Assembly (NCBI GenBank): GCA_024639455.1
Contig: JAHEIH010000007.1
Coordinates: 45,119-109,118 of the forward strand
Source: Cellvibrionales bacterium
GTDB taxonomy: Bacteria; Pseudomonadota; Gammaproteobacteria; Pseudomonadales; JAHEIH01
Length of the DNA: 64,000 nucleotides
Reading direction: 5' to 3'
Made by a program: the position numbers and the translations under genes. Under the pieces are notes generated by a model. It searched no databases and was not told the DNA's origin. It worked only from the letters and a program-made list of their open reading frames with translations. This document shows, piece by piece, positions 34,144 to 42,891 of this stretch; within the stretch, counting starts at the first letter, position 1, and each line of letters begins with the position of its first letter.

Positions 34144-36132
34144 ATGAAAGAAGGTGATTTAATTTGGACGCCCGACCGTGCGGCTATCGACCATGCCAAT
34201 GAAATGCAATATAGACGCTGGCTACAAGATACGCGTTGTCTTGAATTTGAGAATTATGCGGAACTTTGGCAATGGTCAGTCGATAACATCGAAGACTTTT
34301 GGGAGTCTATTTGGCAGTACTTTCATGTTCAGTCTTCAACGCCTTATACATCCGTGCTGGTCGGACGAAAAATGCCTGGCGCAGATTGGTTTCCTGGCGC
34401 CCACTTAAATTATGCCGAACATGTATTACGCAATGAGGCAAAAGGTGGCACTGCCATTCTGCACTGCAGTGAAACACGCGCCTTAGAAAGTTTGTCTTGG
34501 TCAGATTTGGGAACTCAAGTACGCAAAGTGGCTACCCAGTTGCGTCAAATGGGCGTGGGCAAGGGTGACCTGGTGGCGGCGTATATGCCCAACATTGTTG
34601 AGGCTGCAGTAGCGATGCTGGCAACGACCAGTATCGGAGCTATCTGGTCGTCATGCTCGCCAGACTTTGGTACACGCAATGTAGTTGATCGTTTTTCCCA
34701 GTTGCAGCCTAAGGTGCTGTTTTGTGTAGACGGTTATAACTACCGTGGCAAAGCGTTTTCGCGTCTCGCTGAATTGGATCAAATTCTTGAGGCACTTGAT
34801 GCCTCGCTTGAGCATATTGTCTTTATGCCTTATCTAGATGAGGCGGTTGAACTGGCGGATGAACGTATGCGCACGTGGTCTTCTATGCTGGCGGGCCCGG
34901 CCATTGCCGCCGATGATTTCTCGTTTGAGCAAGTTCCCTTCGCGCATCCAATCTGGGTGCTGTTCTCCTCAGGTACTACCGGGTTGCCCAAAGGGATTGT
35001 ACACAGCCATGGCGGCATTATTCTGGAGCAGATGAAGCTCAGCGCGTTGCACATGGATATGCATGAAGGTGAAAAGGTCTTCTTCTATACCACCACGGGT
35101 TGGATGATGTGGAACTTCCTAGTGAGTGCCTTGTTACTGCGTGCCATTCCCGTGCTTTATGATGGCAACCCCACCTATCCTGAAGTGGATCAGTTGTGGA
35201 CGTTGGCTGAAGAGGCGGATATCACTATGTTCGGCACCAGTCCTACTTTCGTGCAAATGCAGGAGAAGGCGGGCGTTCGTCCGATGGAGAAATTTAATCT
35301 GCCCAGTTTGCGTGTTATCACGTTGGCGGGATCTCCTTCTTCTCCGGCCAATATGGTGTGGTTCAGCCAGAATGTGAAACCTAACCTGTGGGTATCTACT
35401 GGCTCGGGTGGCACCGATGTATGTACGGGCTTTACTGGTGGTTCACCTACTATACCTTCCTATGCCGGCGAGATGCAGTGTCGCCAGTTGGGGGTTGATG
35501 CTCATGCCTTGGATGACGATGGCAACAAGGTGCTTAACCAAGTGGGAGAAATGGTGATTCACCAGCCCATGCCTTCCATGCCGATCTATTTCTGGAATGA
35601 TGCGGACGGTTCGCGCTATCACGATAGCTATTTTGCCGATTACCCAGGCAAGTGGCGTCAGGGAGACTTTTTCAGAGTTAATGAGCGCGGTGGCTGCTTT
35701 GTGCTGGGGCGTTCCGATGCTACCTTGAATCGCCAGGGTATTCGCATTGGTACGGCGGAAATCTATCGCTGTGTAGAGGGTGTTCCAAGTATTTTAGACT
35801 CGATGATTGTGAATCTCGATTTACCCGAAGGTAAATTCTTTATGCCGCTGTTTGTTAAATTGGCGGAGGGGGTTGTCTTAGATGAAGCCTTGGTTAGTGA
35901 AATCTGCCAGCGCCTGAAGACCGAGTATTCACCGCGCCACGTGCCCGATAAGATTTATCAAGTCGATGAGATTCCATCGACCCTGACGGGTAAGAAAATG
36001 GAAGTGCCGGTGCGTAAAATCTTGATGGGTATGGATCCCGGCAAGGCGGCCAATGTAAGTGTCATGGCTAACCCTAAGGCATTAGATTACTTTATCGAGT
36101 TTGCGGCCAACAAGGCAGATTATCCCGTCTAA
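34144..36132 (+). CDS. Acetoacetyl-CoA-synthetase-like AMP-forming ligase
   Basis: This 662-residue ANL enzyme is in the acetoacetyl-CoA/acetyl-CoA synthetase size class. The N-terminus has the family's ENYAELWQWSV segment. The P-loop is LFSSGTTGLPKGIVHSHGG, STGSGGTDVCTGF follows, and the end has the hinge and the catalytic Lys in LTGKKMEVPV. AAAGGCGG precedes the ATG. Acetoacetate is a simple beta-keto acid, and side-chain oxidation of beta-ether products gives aromatic beta-keto acids such as vanilloylacetate. Activation of such an acid to CoA for thiolytic cleavage is an attractive inference. Plain acetoacetate use remains possible. Confidence 0.85.
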   Translation: MKEGDLIWTPDRAAIDHANEMQYRRWLQDTRCLEFENYAELWQWSVDNIEDFWESIWQYFHVQSSTPYTSVLVGRKMPGADWFPGAHLNYAEHVLRNEAKGGTAILHCSETRALESLSWSDLGTQVRKVATQLRQMGVGKGDLVAAYMPNIVEAAVAMLATTSIGAIWSSCSPDFGTRNVVDRFSQLQPKVLFCVDGYNYRGKAFSRLAELDQILEALDASLEHIVFMPYLDEAVELADERMRTWSSMLAGPAIAADDFSFEQVPFAHPIWVLFSSGTTGLPKGIVHSHGGIILEQMKLSALHMDMHEGEKVFFYTTTGWMMWNFLVSALLLRAIPVLYDGNPTYPEVDQLWTLAEEADITMFGTSPTFVQMQEKAGVRPMEKFNLPSLRVITLAGSPSSPANMVWFSQNVKPNLWVSTGSGGTDVCTGFTGGSPTIPSYAGEMQCRQLGVDAHALDDDGNKVLNQVGEMVIHQPMPSMPIYFWNDADGSRYHDSYFADYPGKWRQGDFFRVNERGGCFVLGRSDATLNRQGIRIGTAEIYRCVEGVPSILDSMIVNLDLPEGKFFMPLFVKLAEGVVLDEALVSEICQRLKTEYSPRHVPDKIYQVDEIPSTLTGKKMEVPVRKILMGMDPGKAANVSVMANPKALDYFIEFAANKADYPV

Positions 36133-36163
36133 TTGCGCTGTTTGTTGAGCAATTAAGTGAATT

Positions 36164-36193
36164 AAAAAAGCCGGACAGCAGTCCGGCTTTTTT
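36164..36193. terminator. Bidirectional intrinsic terminator
   Basis: AAAAAAGCCGGAC-agca-GTCCGGCTTTTTT lies between the convergent CoA ligase and sulfatase genes. The perfect stem has T-runs on both strands. Confidence 0.93.
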
Positions 36194-36198
36194 GTGCC

Positions 36199-37956
36199 TT
36201 AGGGTTGTCCTGATTTAACCAAAATATTGTGGGTATCTACATACTCTGCCCAGGCTTGCATCATCTCGGCAAATTTCTCCGGTTCTTTTTCTGCAAGATC
36301 GTATTTTTCCGCCGGATCATTGGCAAGATTGAACAGTCGCCAAGGACCACCTTCGCCGATGGGGTCGCCAGCGGGTGATCCAGGATTGAGTCGATCCACG
36401 GCTATGGGGTCACCAGAGTTTGCCCAGGGCTCGCCCTCTTTCGGCAAGCGCCCGGTCCAGAAACGCTCTTTATTCTCCCAAGTGAGTTTCCAGTCACCCT
36501 TGCGAATCCCACCGTGGCCAGCGTGTTCCCGCCCAATGACATCATTAGGGCCGCGGCGCTGGGTGAAATCCTGGCCTTTAAGTAACTCAACAAACGAACG
36601 TCCGGTGATGGGCAGTTTTCCTGCTCCCACGTTGTCGTATCCAATACCGGCAAGATCCAGCAGGGTAGGGGCGATATCGTAGGTCATGATGACGGCGTCA
36701 TCGCGGCGGGCTTCAATGCCCAGTTTGGGGCCGTATACAAAGGCGGGGACGCGTACACCGCCTTCGGTGGTGTACGTTTTGTTTTGTCTGAACGGCGCAG
36801 AGCCAGCCTCGGCCCAGCCTTGTTTCAAGAAGACAAAGGAACCGACCCTGCCAATGTTTTCTAGGCTATTGTCTGCCCCTTGGCCTAAAACTGCATAGCC
36901 TGGGCTGGCCTCAGCACCATTGTCTGATTGGAATATCACCACGGTATTTTCGAGTTGGCCAGTCTCTTTTAAATAATTCAGCATTTGGCCAATACCGCGA
37001 TCAAGGTGTTCAACCATGGCGGCATAGGTTTCCATGGTTCTGCGACTAATGGCTTTTTCATCTTCGCTAAGATCTTCCCAGGCTGTGTAGTCATCAGGCA
37101 GATTGGGCAGTTCATCGCTCGCTTTGCCCATGCCGATGGCTTTCCACGCCTCAAAGCGCTTCTCGCGAAGTATGCCATAGCCTTCATCGTAGCGACCTTT
37201 TTGCGCCGCGATGTCTTCATCGTGAGCTTGCAATGGCCAATGTGGTGCGGTGTAAGCAAGGTAGGCAAAAAATGGTTTGCCGCTATCACGCTCGCCATCG
37301 ATGTACTCAATCATTTTGTCGGTAAAGAAATCGGTGCTGTAGAAATCTGCAGGGAGCTCATTCACCACTTGGTCATTATCAAAATACACTTTGCCCATGC
37401 GCATCAGACCATCGACGCCCTCTGCAAAGTGCATCGAGCCGCCGGGTGTCATGATATAGCTTTGGTCAAAACCACGTGATGCTGGGCGCTGACCGGCCTG
37501 TTTGCCGATGTGCCATTTGCCTGTCATAAACGTGTTGTAGCCATTATTTTGTAGTCGTGTCGCTAGGCTTACGACTTTGTCATTAAGACGACCTGCATAA
37601 CCATCGTAGCCGTCAACATTGACATCCATGAGGCCTTCGCCAGCGATATGGTGGTCGGTACCACTCATCAATTCGGCGCGTGTGGCAGCACACAATGGGG
37701 CGCTGTAATAATTGGTGAGTACAAGGCCGTTGTTGGCAAGGTCATCGATATTTGGCGTGCTAATTTCGCTGCCAAAATAACCTAGGTCTGTGTAGCCCAA
37801 GTCATCAGCCAAGATAACCAAAAAGTTAGGTTGTTTTGAGGTTGCGGTTGTTGGTGTTTGAGTGGCGACTTGATCATTGGGTTGACAGCCGGCAATCGCT
37901 AATAAAAAAACTGCGAGGCCGAAGCCCCGAAGTTGTTTATAGGGTACGTTAAGCAT
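36199..37956 (-). CDS. Arylsulfatase-family lipoprotein
   Basis: This 585-residue type I sulfatase has a lipobox (IAGC, near residue 24). The metal-binding start is VILADDLGYTDLGYFG. The formylglycine site lies in PLCAATRAELMSG. The core reads Cys-Ala-Ala-Thr-Arg and not the usual Cys-x-Pro-Ser-Arg, a variant with Ala at the proline position. Further family blocks are MTGKWHIG and FQSDNGAE. AGGAGATAAG precedes the ATG. It would hydrolyse a sulfate ester at the cell envelope. Sulfated phenolics are common in marine plants and algae, so aryl sulfates feeding this pathway are a plausible but unproven source. Confidence 0.88.
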   Translation of the reverse strand: MLNVPYKQLRGFGLAVFLLAIAGCQPNDQVATQTPTTATSKQPNFLVILADDLGYTDLGYFGSEISTPNIDDLANNGLVLTNYYSAPLCAATRAELMSGTDHHIAGEGLMDVNVDGYDGYAGRLNDKVVSLATRLQNNGYNTFMTGKWHIGKQAGQRPASRGFDQSYIMTPGGSMHFAEGVDGLMRMGKVYFDNDQVVNELPADFYSTDFFTDKMIEYIDGERDSGKPFFAYLAYTAPHWPLQAHDEDIAAQKGRYDEGYGILREKRFEAWKAIGMGKASDELPNLPDDYTAWEDLSEDEKAISRRTMETYAAMVEHLDRGIGQMLNYLKETGQLENTVVIFQSDNGAEASPGYAVLGQGADNSLENIGRVGSFVFLKQGWAEAGSAPFRQNKTYTTEGGVRVPAFVYGPKLGIEARRDDAVIMTYDIAPTLLDLAGIGYDNVGAGKLPITGRSFVELLKGQDFTQRRGPNDVIGREHAGHGGIRKGDWKLTWENKERFWTGRLPKEGEPWANSGDPIAVDRLNPGSPAGDPIGEGGPWRLFNLANDPAEKYDLAEKEPEKFAEMMQAWAEYVDTHNILVKSGQP

Positions 37957-37968
37957 CTTATCTCCTGC

Positions 37969-38157
37969 TTAGAAGCTGTATTTAAGACCTACGGTGTAAC
38001 GGCGGCCTAATTGGTCGAAGAGGCTCTCGTTCACTTGATCAGAGGCGCCGAGGAACACCGAGTAATAGGGCGTCACTGGGCGGGCGCGGTCGGTGATATT
38101 GGTCATATTACCGAACACTTCAAAGGTAGATCCATTACTCAGCTTTTGCGTTTTCAT
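37969..38157 (-). pseudogene. Remnant of a TonB-dependent receptor (C-terminal end only)
   Basis: These 62 codons encode a typical receptor C-terminus: FEVFGNMTNITDR (the usual penultimate barrel segment), a PYYS turn region and the final strand RRYTVGLKYSF ending in Phe. Nothing resembling the plug or the rest of the barrel lies upstream. The reading frame runs straight back into the last codons of the NTF2-like gene, which overlaps it by 23 bases in another frame. The remnant has no signal peptide and cannot work as a receptor. It is best explained by a deletion that removed the 5' part of a receptor gene. Confidence 0.72.
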
Positions 38158-38848
38158 GGGTGACGTTAAGGTTGCGGCCAGTCACGGGGTGCGCGTAGTG
38201 ATAGGGAATCGCGGCGCGGTCTGGCCAGGCAGGGCGCTTAAACTCTAACAGCGCATCTGGCCCGAGGGGGTTTTCCGGGAAGGTGCTGTCAAAGGGCTGC
38301 AAGTGACAATCGGTGTGCGACCAGCCTTTTTCATATTCGGCTTGCCATTCGACGATGTAGTCAAGGCGTTGAATTTTCCAGACACCGTTTTCCTGCACAT
38401 AGGTATTCTCGTAGATACCCGCTTCGTAGAACTGCTCGGGCAATCCCTCGGGGCAGTATTCACGGCTGTGGTGATTACCACCAGCGAGCATCGCGCGGAA
38501 ACGGCCTTTAGCGGTTTTGCGATCGGGTGCGACATCGACGATGTCCTGCATTTGGAAGTGATCCAGCAAGAAACCGTCCATCGGGCCGTCGACGCTCTTG
38601 GTAAAGAACTCTTGGAACCACGTTTTGTAGAGGCGGCGAATACCTTCGTGGCCCTTATAAATGCCTGACAGGAAGAGGACCTCACCGTCTTCGGCAAACA
38701 GTTCAACGACATCGTCGTAACGACAGTAATCGATGAGATAGCCGTAACTGAAATGCAGTTTGCGGATCGCGTTGACATCCTCGAGGGTGTTCACTTGATG
38801 TTGAAGGGCGTCGAGTCGCGCTTCGATGGTCGATATATCTGTGCTCAT
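38135..38848 (-). CDS. Long NTF2-like protein, LdpA-like candidate lyase (paralogue 3)
   Basis: The start is the ATG at 38848, with AAGGAAG upstream and the coiled-coil start conserved among the paralogues. An open frame extending to 39013 is spurious. The 237 residues contain an N-terminal coiled coil, Tyr35-Gly-Tyr37, Asp40, Cys42, GFLLDHFQMQDIV and a YEAGIYEN segment in place of the usual WWEGG. The WW-to-YE change sets it apart from paralogues 1 and 2. The last few codons overlap a receptor remnant, so the C-terminus may have been altered by the deletion. Its promoter region with the divergent SDR contains the MarR-type box at 38897-38909. Confidence 0.72.
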   Translation of the reverse strand: MSTDISTIEARLDALQHQVNTLEDVNAIRKLHFSYGYLIDYCRYDDVVELFAEDGEVLFLSGIYKGHEGIRRLYKTWFQEFFTKSVDGPMDGFLLDHFQMQDIVDVAPDRKTAKGRFRAMLAGGNHHSREYCPEGLPEQFYEAGIYENTYVQENGVWKIQRLDYIVEWQAEYEKGWSHTDCHLQPFDSTFPENPLGPDALLEFKRPAWPDRAAIPYHYAHPVTGRNLNVTHENAKAE

Positions 38849-38896
38849 GCTGGCTTCCTTGTTGTTAGATTTATTATGGGTTATAAGTATTAAAAA

Positions 38897-38909
38897 ATAA
38901 CAAACGATA
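38897..38909. promoter_or_regulatory. Candidate MarR-regulon box (ATAACAAACGATA)
   Basis: This 13-base sequence is the exact reverse complement of the box at 43580-43592 and 11/13 identical to 53154-53166. It lies between the divergent NTF2-like and SDR genes. Confidence 0.6.
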
Positions 38910-38954
38910 CTTTTCATGTAAATCAAACTTAAGAATAAAAAAGGAAAATCTGAC

Positions 38955-39866
38955 ATGTGGACGAATAAAGTTGCCTTCATTACAGGCGGAGTTTCTGGCA
39001 TAGGTTTTGGCATTGCGTGCGCGTTTGCAATGGCTGGAATGAAGTTGGCACTGAGTTATCGCAACGAAGAATACCGGGCGACAGCGGCTAAGTGGTTTGA
39101 GGATAACGGCTATGATGCCCCCTTGTTTATCAAGCTAGATGTTACTGATCGTGAGGGTTTTGCTCGGGCGGCTGATGCCGTAGAGGCCCATTTTGGCAAG
39201 GTGCATGTGTTGGTTAATAATGCCGGCGTGAGCGTATTTGGCCCCACTGATGAGGCCAGCTACGACGATTACGATTGGATTATGGGGGTGAACTTTGGCG
39301 GCGTGGTGAATGGCCAAGTCAGTTTTATTCCTAAATTAAAAGCGCATGGTGAGGGCGGCCATATTGTGAATGTCGCCAGTATGGCGGCCTACCTATCTGG
39401 GCCGCAGGCCGGTATCTACACCGCCTCAAAATTTGCTGTGCGAGGTTTAACAGAAAGCCTTCGCTTTAATTTGGCACCCTACAATATTGGGGTATCGTTG
39501 ATGTGTCCGGGTTTGACCAATACCAATGCCTGGGATTCCGCGCTGAAACGCCCTGAGGGCTTTGCCGAAAGTGGCTTTGCAGAGGTTGATGCGGCAGAGT
39601 TGGAGCAATTTGGTACAGCGTTTGATTTGGGCATGGATCCGCTCGAGGTAGGTCAGAAGACGCTGCGTGGTATGACCGAAAATAATGGTCTTATTCTTAC
39701 CCACCCCGAGTTCGCCGAGGACTTTAAGGAGATATACGAAGCGTCGGTGGCGGCGTTGCCCGATGAGCAAGCGCCGGAAGGGCGTTTAGAGATTGAGCGC
39801 TTACGACGCGCGGCCAATAAGGCCGGGGCGGAAGGAAAGCTGATCAACTTGGGGGATTTGACCTAG
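38955..39866 (+). CDS. LigD/LigL-like short-chain dehydrogenase
   Basis: This 303-residue classical SDR has FITGGVSGIGFGI, NNAGVSVFG, Ser in VNVASMAA and the catalytic pair in IYTASKFA. A C-terminal extension of about 60 residues follows, as in the Calpha-dehydrogenase group. AAAGGAAAA precedes the ATG. It is alone on the plus strand, divergent from an LdpA-like gene and sharing its box-containing promoter. Oxidation of a dimer's Calpha alcohol or a related ketone/alcohol exchange is likely from family and place. The exact stereochemistry is unknown. Confidence 0.8.
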   Translation: MWTNKVAFITGGVSGIGFGIACAFAMAGMKLALSYRNEEYRATAAKWFEDNGYDAPLFIKLDVTDREGFARAADAVEAHFGKVHVLVNNAGVSVFGPTDEASYDDYDWIMGVNFGGVVNGQVSFIPKLKAHGEGGHIVNVASMAAYLSGPQAGIYTASKFAVRGLTESLRFNLAPYNIGVSLMCPGLTNTNAWDSALKRPEGFAESGFAEVDAAELEQFGTAFDLGMDPLEVGQKTLRGMTENNGLILTHPEFAEDFKEIYEASVAALPDEQAPEGRLEIERLRRAANKAGAEGKLINLGDLT

Positions 39867-39875
39867 TCAATCCCC

Positions 39876-41114
39876 TCAGGTGTTTGTTTTGCAGGGCGCT
39901 GTTTCCACCAGTCTAGTGGCGATGACCGCGGCAATAATGGCAAACGCGATGCAAATGTAGAAGACCGCTGACAGCCCCATGGTGTCGGCAATTAAGCCGG
40001 CGATGGGTGGAACAACAACGCCCCCGAACAGTTCCGCCGTCCCCATGGCTAGGCCAATGGCGGTGGTGGCGAGTGCTGGGCTAACGCTTTCAGACGGCAC
40101 CGTGGCGCAGTAAAGTGGGGCAATACCCAGTGGTAGCCAGCCCAGAAGAATGGCGCCCCCAAGCAATACCGGGTCAGCCGGTAGTGTCAGTAGAGCGATG
40201 GGGCATATGGCGGCAGCCAGTGAGGCGCCGATCATGACAGGGCGACGCCCAATGCGGTCGGACAGATAGGGTAGGCCGATCCCCCCTATTATACCCGCGA
40301 CGCCGCCCATCGAGATGACTTTCCCCGTCATCGTCGCACTGAGTCCCATATCCTGCGTTAGGTAAACCGCCAAGAATGTGTTTTGGAGAACTAGCCAGGC
40401 GGTAATCATGGCGGCGACGGCGAGTGAAACGCGCATATTGCCGATGCTCAATAGTTCGCGCAATGCTTGCCAGGTATTCGAAGAGGGCTCGCTGACGTGT
40501 GATTGCGCTTCAGGTTTGGTGTCTGGCTTTAGGAAAACCATCAACAAAATCATCAGTAATAAGCCAGGTAATATCGAAAGTAATAAGGTTGTGCGCCAAC
40601 CGTAAACGTCCGCCAGTTGTGTGGCCACAATGGGGCCAAGGAAGCCGGCGATACCGAATGCGCCAACCATTTGCATAAAGCCCATGCTGATACCGCGACG
40701 CTCCGGGGCGGCGGTATCAGCAATAACGATTTGGCTCACGGGTACCATTGGGCCTTCGGCGACGCCCAATGCAAATCTTGCGGCAAAAAGAACGGTAAAT
40801 GTCATGGCTAAACCGCCAGCGCCAGAGCCGAGTGAAAAGAGAAGGGTGCAAATGACTAAGATGAGTTTGCGGTGGCCGGTTTTGTCCGCTAATCGACCAC
40901 CCAAAAAGCTGGAGAGTGCAATCGCGCCTGACAGTGCGCCGGCAAGCAAGCCTAGCTGGGCGTTGCTCAGGCCCATGTCGGTCACAATGTAGGGCGACAG
41001 GTAGGCAACGGTTAAGCGGTCGAAGGCAACAACGCCATTCACCAGGGTTAAAAGCAGTAATACGCCAATTTCATAGCGTCGCGAGACGTTTGTTGATGGT
41101 GCGGTCGCAGTCAT
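39876..41114 (-). CDS. MFS transporter, anion-symporter-like
   Basis: This 412-residue protein has 12 predicted transmembrane segments, motif A as GGRLADKTGHRKLIL and an ALGVAEGPMVPVSQ segment typical of the ACS/organic-anion branch. It ends a minus-strand unit of NTF2-like (43395), alcohol dehydrogenase (42862), DUF1993 (41727) and MFS, though a strong hairpin at 41152-41172 precedes it. It is a candidate importer for an aromatic carboxylate. Confidence 0.83.
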   Translation of the reverse strand: MTATAPSTNVSRRYEIGVLLLLTLVNGVVAFDRLTVAYLSPYIVTDMGLSNAQLGLLAGALSGAIALSSFLGGRLADKTGHRKLILVICTLLFSLGSGAGGLAMTFTVLFAARFALGVAEGPMVPVSQIVIADTAAPERRGISMGFMQMVGAFGIAGFLGPIVATQLADVYGWRTTLLLSILPGLLLMILLMVFLKPDTKPEAQSHVSEPSSNTWQALRELLSIGNMRVSLAVAAMITAWLVLQNTFLAVYLTQDMGLSATMTGKVISMGGVAGIIGGIGLPYLSDRIGRRPVMIGASLAAAICPIALLTLPADPVLLGGAILLGWLPLGIAPLYCATVPSESVSPALATTAIGLAMGTAELFGGVVVPPIAGLIADTMGLSAVFYICIAFAIIAAVIATRLVETAPCKTNT

Positions 41115-41151
41115 ATCGAAGATTCCATGTTGTTATTGTTATTTGATGGTC

Positions 41152-41172
41152 AGGGTTGGCGGCGCCAACCCT
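41152..41172 (-). terminator. Intercistronic perfect hairpin
   Basis: AGGGTTGGC-ggc-GCCAACCCT lies between the DUF1993 gene and the MFS gene on the same strand. It has no clear T-run. It may limit transcription into the MFS gene or stabilise mRNA ends. Confidence 0.5.
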
Positions 41173-41187
41173 CTGTGGTGGTGCTAA

Positions 41188-41727
41188 TTATTTGGCGTGG
41201 GGCACCATTTCCATTTCTAGGCTACCTAAGTAGTTCTTTTTACCCAATGGTACGCCCATGTTACGTAGAATGCAGTACGCCGTAGTGACATGGAAGTAGA
41301 CATGAGGCACGGCCCATTGTTGAACAAAGGTTAAGCAGTCGTTGAAGTGCGCGCAGCCAGGGGGCAGCGTGCAGAACACGGGTGACATCATCGCTTTGTC
41401 GAAGGCGGCGGCGTCAATGTTATCAAGATCGACCAGCATAGCGGCTAGCGCTGCATCGGCATCCTCAAAGGAGGCAATATTGGCTGGGGCGGGAGATGGC
41501 TCGAGGCCGACCACGCGCAGCAGGCCTTGGTCGCTACCTAAGGCTTTGGCCAGATAGATTTGTTTGCCAAGGTCCAGCATGTCATCAGCCATTTTTTTGG
41601 CTAATACTTCTTGCTCAGAGAGTCCGTTATCCGCCGCGTATTGCTGGCCCATTGTCATGATGTCGCGCAGGTTTGAAACCGCTTTTTTCATAGGGCTGAC
41701 GCTGGCGTCGTAGAAACTGATATTCAT
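41188..41727 (-). CDS. DUF1993-family protein
   Basis: The ATG at 41727 (AAAGGAAT upstream) is preferred to the longer frame, which would overlap the alcohol dehydrogenase. The 179 residues begin MNISFYDASVSPMKKAVSNL, the usual start of DUF1993 proteins, which are predicted helical bundles related to DinB. The C-terminal HVYFHVTTAYCILRNMGVPLGKKNYLG block is also family-like. The function of the family is not established. The tight position (16 bases) behind the zinc alcohol dehydrogenase suggests a role linked to the same substrate. Confidence 0.75.
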   Translation of the reverse strand: MNISFYDASVSPMKKAVSNLRDIMTMGQQYAADNGLSEQEVLAKKMADDMLDLGKQIYLAKALGSDQGLLRVVGLEPSPAPANIASFEDADAALAAMLVDLDNIDAAAFDKAMMSPVFCTLPPGCAHFNDCLTFVQQWAVPHVYFHVTTAYCILRNMGVPLGKKNYLGSLEMEMVPHAK

Positions 41728-41743
41728 AGGTTGATTCCTTTGG

Positions 41744-42862
41744 TTAGTGTTCGTTGCTGATACGCAATACGGGTTTAATAACGTCACCAGATTCACTGGC
41801 CTCGACTGCTAGGTTGATGTCAGAGAGGTCGAAGTATTGAATAAGTTTGTCGAAGGGAAACTTACCTTCTAAGTGAAGCGACAGCAAGGTGGGGAGGAAG
41901 GTTTCGATATCGCTATCACCACCTAGGATACCCATGACGGTTTTGCCGCCCCCCATGAAAGCCGTCTCGTTAAAGCTAAGCATGTCTGTGGGGTCTGACG
42001 CGCCTACCATGCCTAGCACAGATTTGGGCGCCATCAAGTTAAAGACGTCCTGGATGACGTCTTTGCGGCCGGTGGTGTCAAAGGCGTACTTGAGTCCGGT
42101 CGGGCACAACTCGGCAATGCCTTGGATGGCTTCGGCGGCGGTAAAGCTGTGCGTCGCCCCTAGTTCGCGCGCCAATTCAAGGCGCTGGGTATTCACATCA
42201 ACCGCAATGATGGGGTAAGCCCCGGCAATTTTTGCCGCCATTACCGCTGCGCAACCAACGGTTCCCGTGCCGAAGATGGCAATAGGCGCGCCCGCTTTGA
42301 CTTTCATGCTATTTAAAACAGCACCGGCGCCGGTCATTAAGCCGCAACCAATAGGTGCCATCATTTCTAGTGGAAGATCCTTCGCTATCTCGGGAACGAC
42401 AACGACATTGCGGCGGGTGGCGATGGCGTAGGTGGCAAAGCTCGATTGACCAAAGAAGTTGCCGTACAGGGTGTCATCCGCCTGCTTCATGGTGGCTGAA
42501 CCATCGGGGCGGACGCCTGTCCAGTTGTAGTTGAGGAAATCGTAGCAATAGGTGGGTAGGTGGTCTTCACAATTGACACAGTTGCCACAACTGTTAAAGC
42601 TCATAACGACTCGGTCGCCAACAGCGATATTGTCGACATGGCTGCCAACCGCGGCAACGATGCCCGCGCCTTCGTGCCCCAGAACGGCGGGTACTGGCAT
42701 GGGGAGTTGCGCATCTCGAACGGCAAGATCGGTGTGACAGATGCCCGAGGCCACCATGCGGACCAACACTTCATCGGGGTGCAAATCGTCGAGTTCAATA
42801 TCTTCAATTTGAAAGGCCTTGCCAGGGCCATAACACACGGCAGCTTTAGCTAATGTCGTCAT
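41744..42862 (-). CDS. Zinc-dependent aryl-alcohol dehydrogenase (MDR)
   Basis: This 372-residue MDR enzyme keeps both zinc sites. Catalytic Cys and His are in GICHTDLAV and GHEGAGIV, and the structural cysteines are in CGNCVNCEDHLPTYC. The nucleotide loop is FGTGTVGCAAVMAA with an acidic DVN following, favouring NAD+. The pattern resembles the benzyl/coniferyl/geraniol alcohol dehydrogenase group. GGATAAAAAG precedes the ATG. It would interconvert an aryl or cinnamyl alcohol and its aldehyde. It lies behind a short NTF2-like gene and ahead of the DUF1993 gene. Confidence 0.87.
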   Translation of the reverse strand: MTTLAKAAVCYGPGKAFQIEDIELDDLHPDEVLVRMVASGICHTDLAVRDAQLPMPVPAVLGHEGAGIVAAVGSHVDNIAVGDRVVMSFNSCGNCVNCEDHLPTYCYDFLNYNWTGVRPDGSATMKQADDTLYGNFFGQSSFATYAIATRRNVVVVPEIAKDLPLEMMAPIGCGLMTGAGAVLNSMKVKAGAPIAIFGTGTVGCAAVMAAKIAGAYPIIAVDVNTQRLELARELGATHSFTAAEAIQGIAELCPTGLKYAFDTTGRKDVIQDVFNLMAPKSVLGMVGASDPTDMLSFNETAFMGGGKTVMGILGGDSDIETFLPTLLSLHLEGKFPFDKLIQYFDLSDINLAVEASESGDVIKPVLRISNEH

Positions 42863-42891
42863 CTTTTTATCCTTATTTTTTTGTGAACAAA

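Noticed and set aside
36985-37479. A 164-codon plus-strand frame inside the sulfatase gene
   Set aside because: It is a shadow of a conserved sulfatase region with no start signal of its own.
38849-39013. N-terminal extension of the NTF2-like gene at 38135, adding 55 residues
   Set aside because: The extension crosses the divergent promoter and the start of the SDR gene. The ATG at 38848 has a good ribosome site and matches the start of the paralogues.
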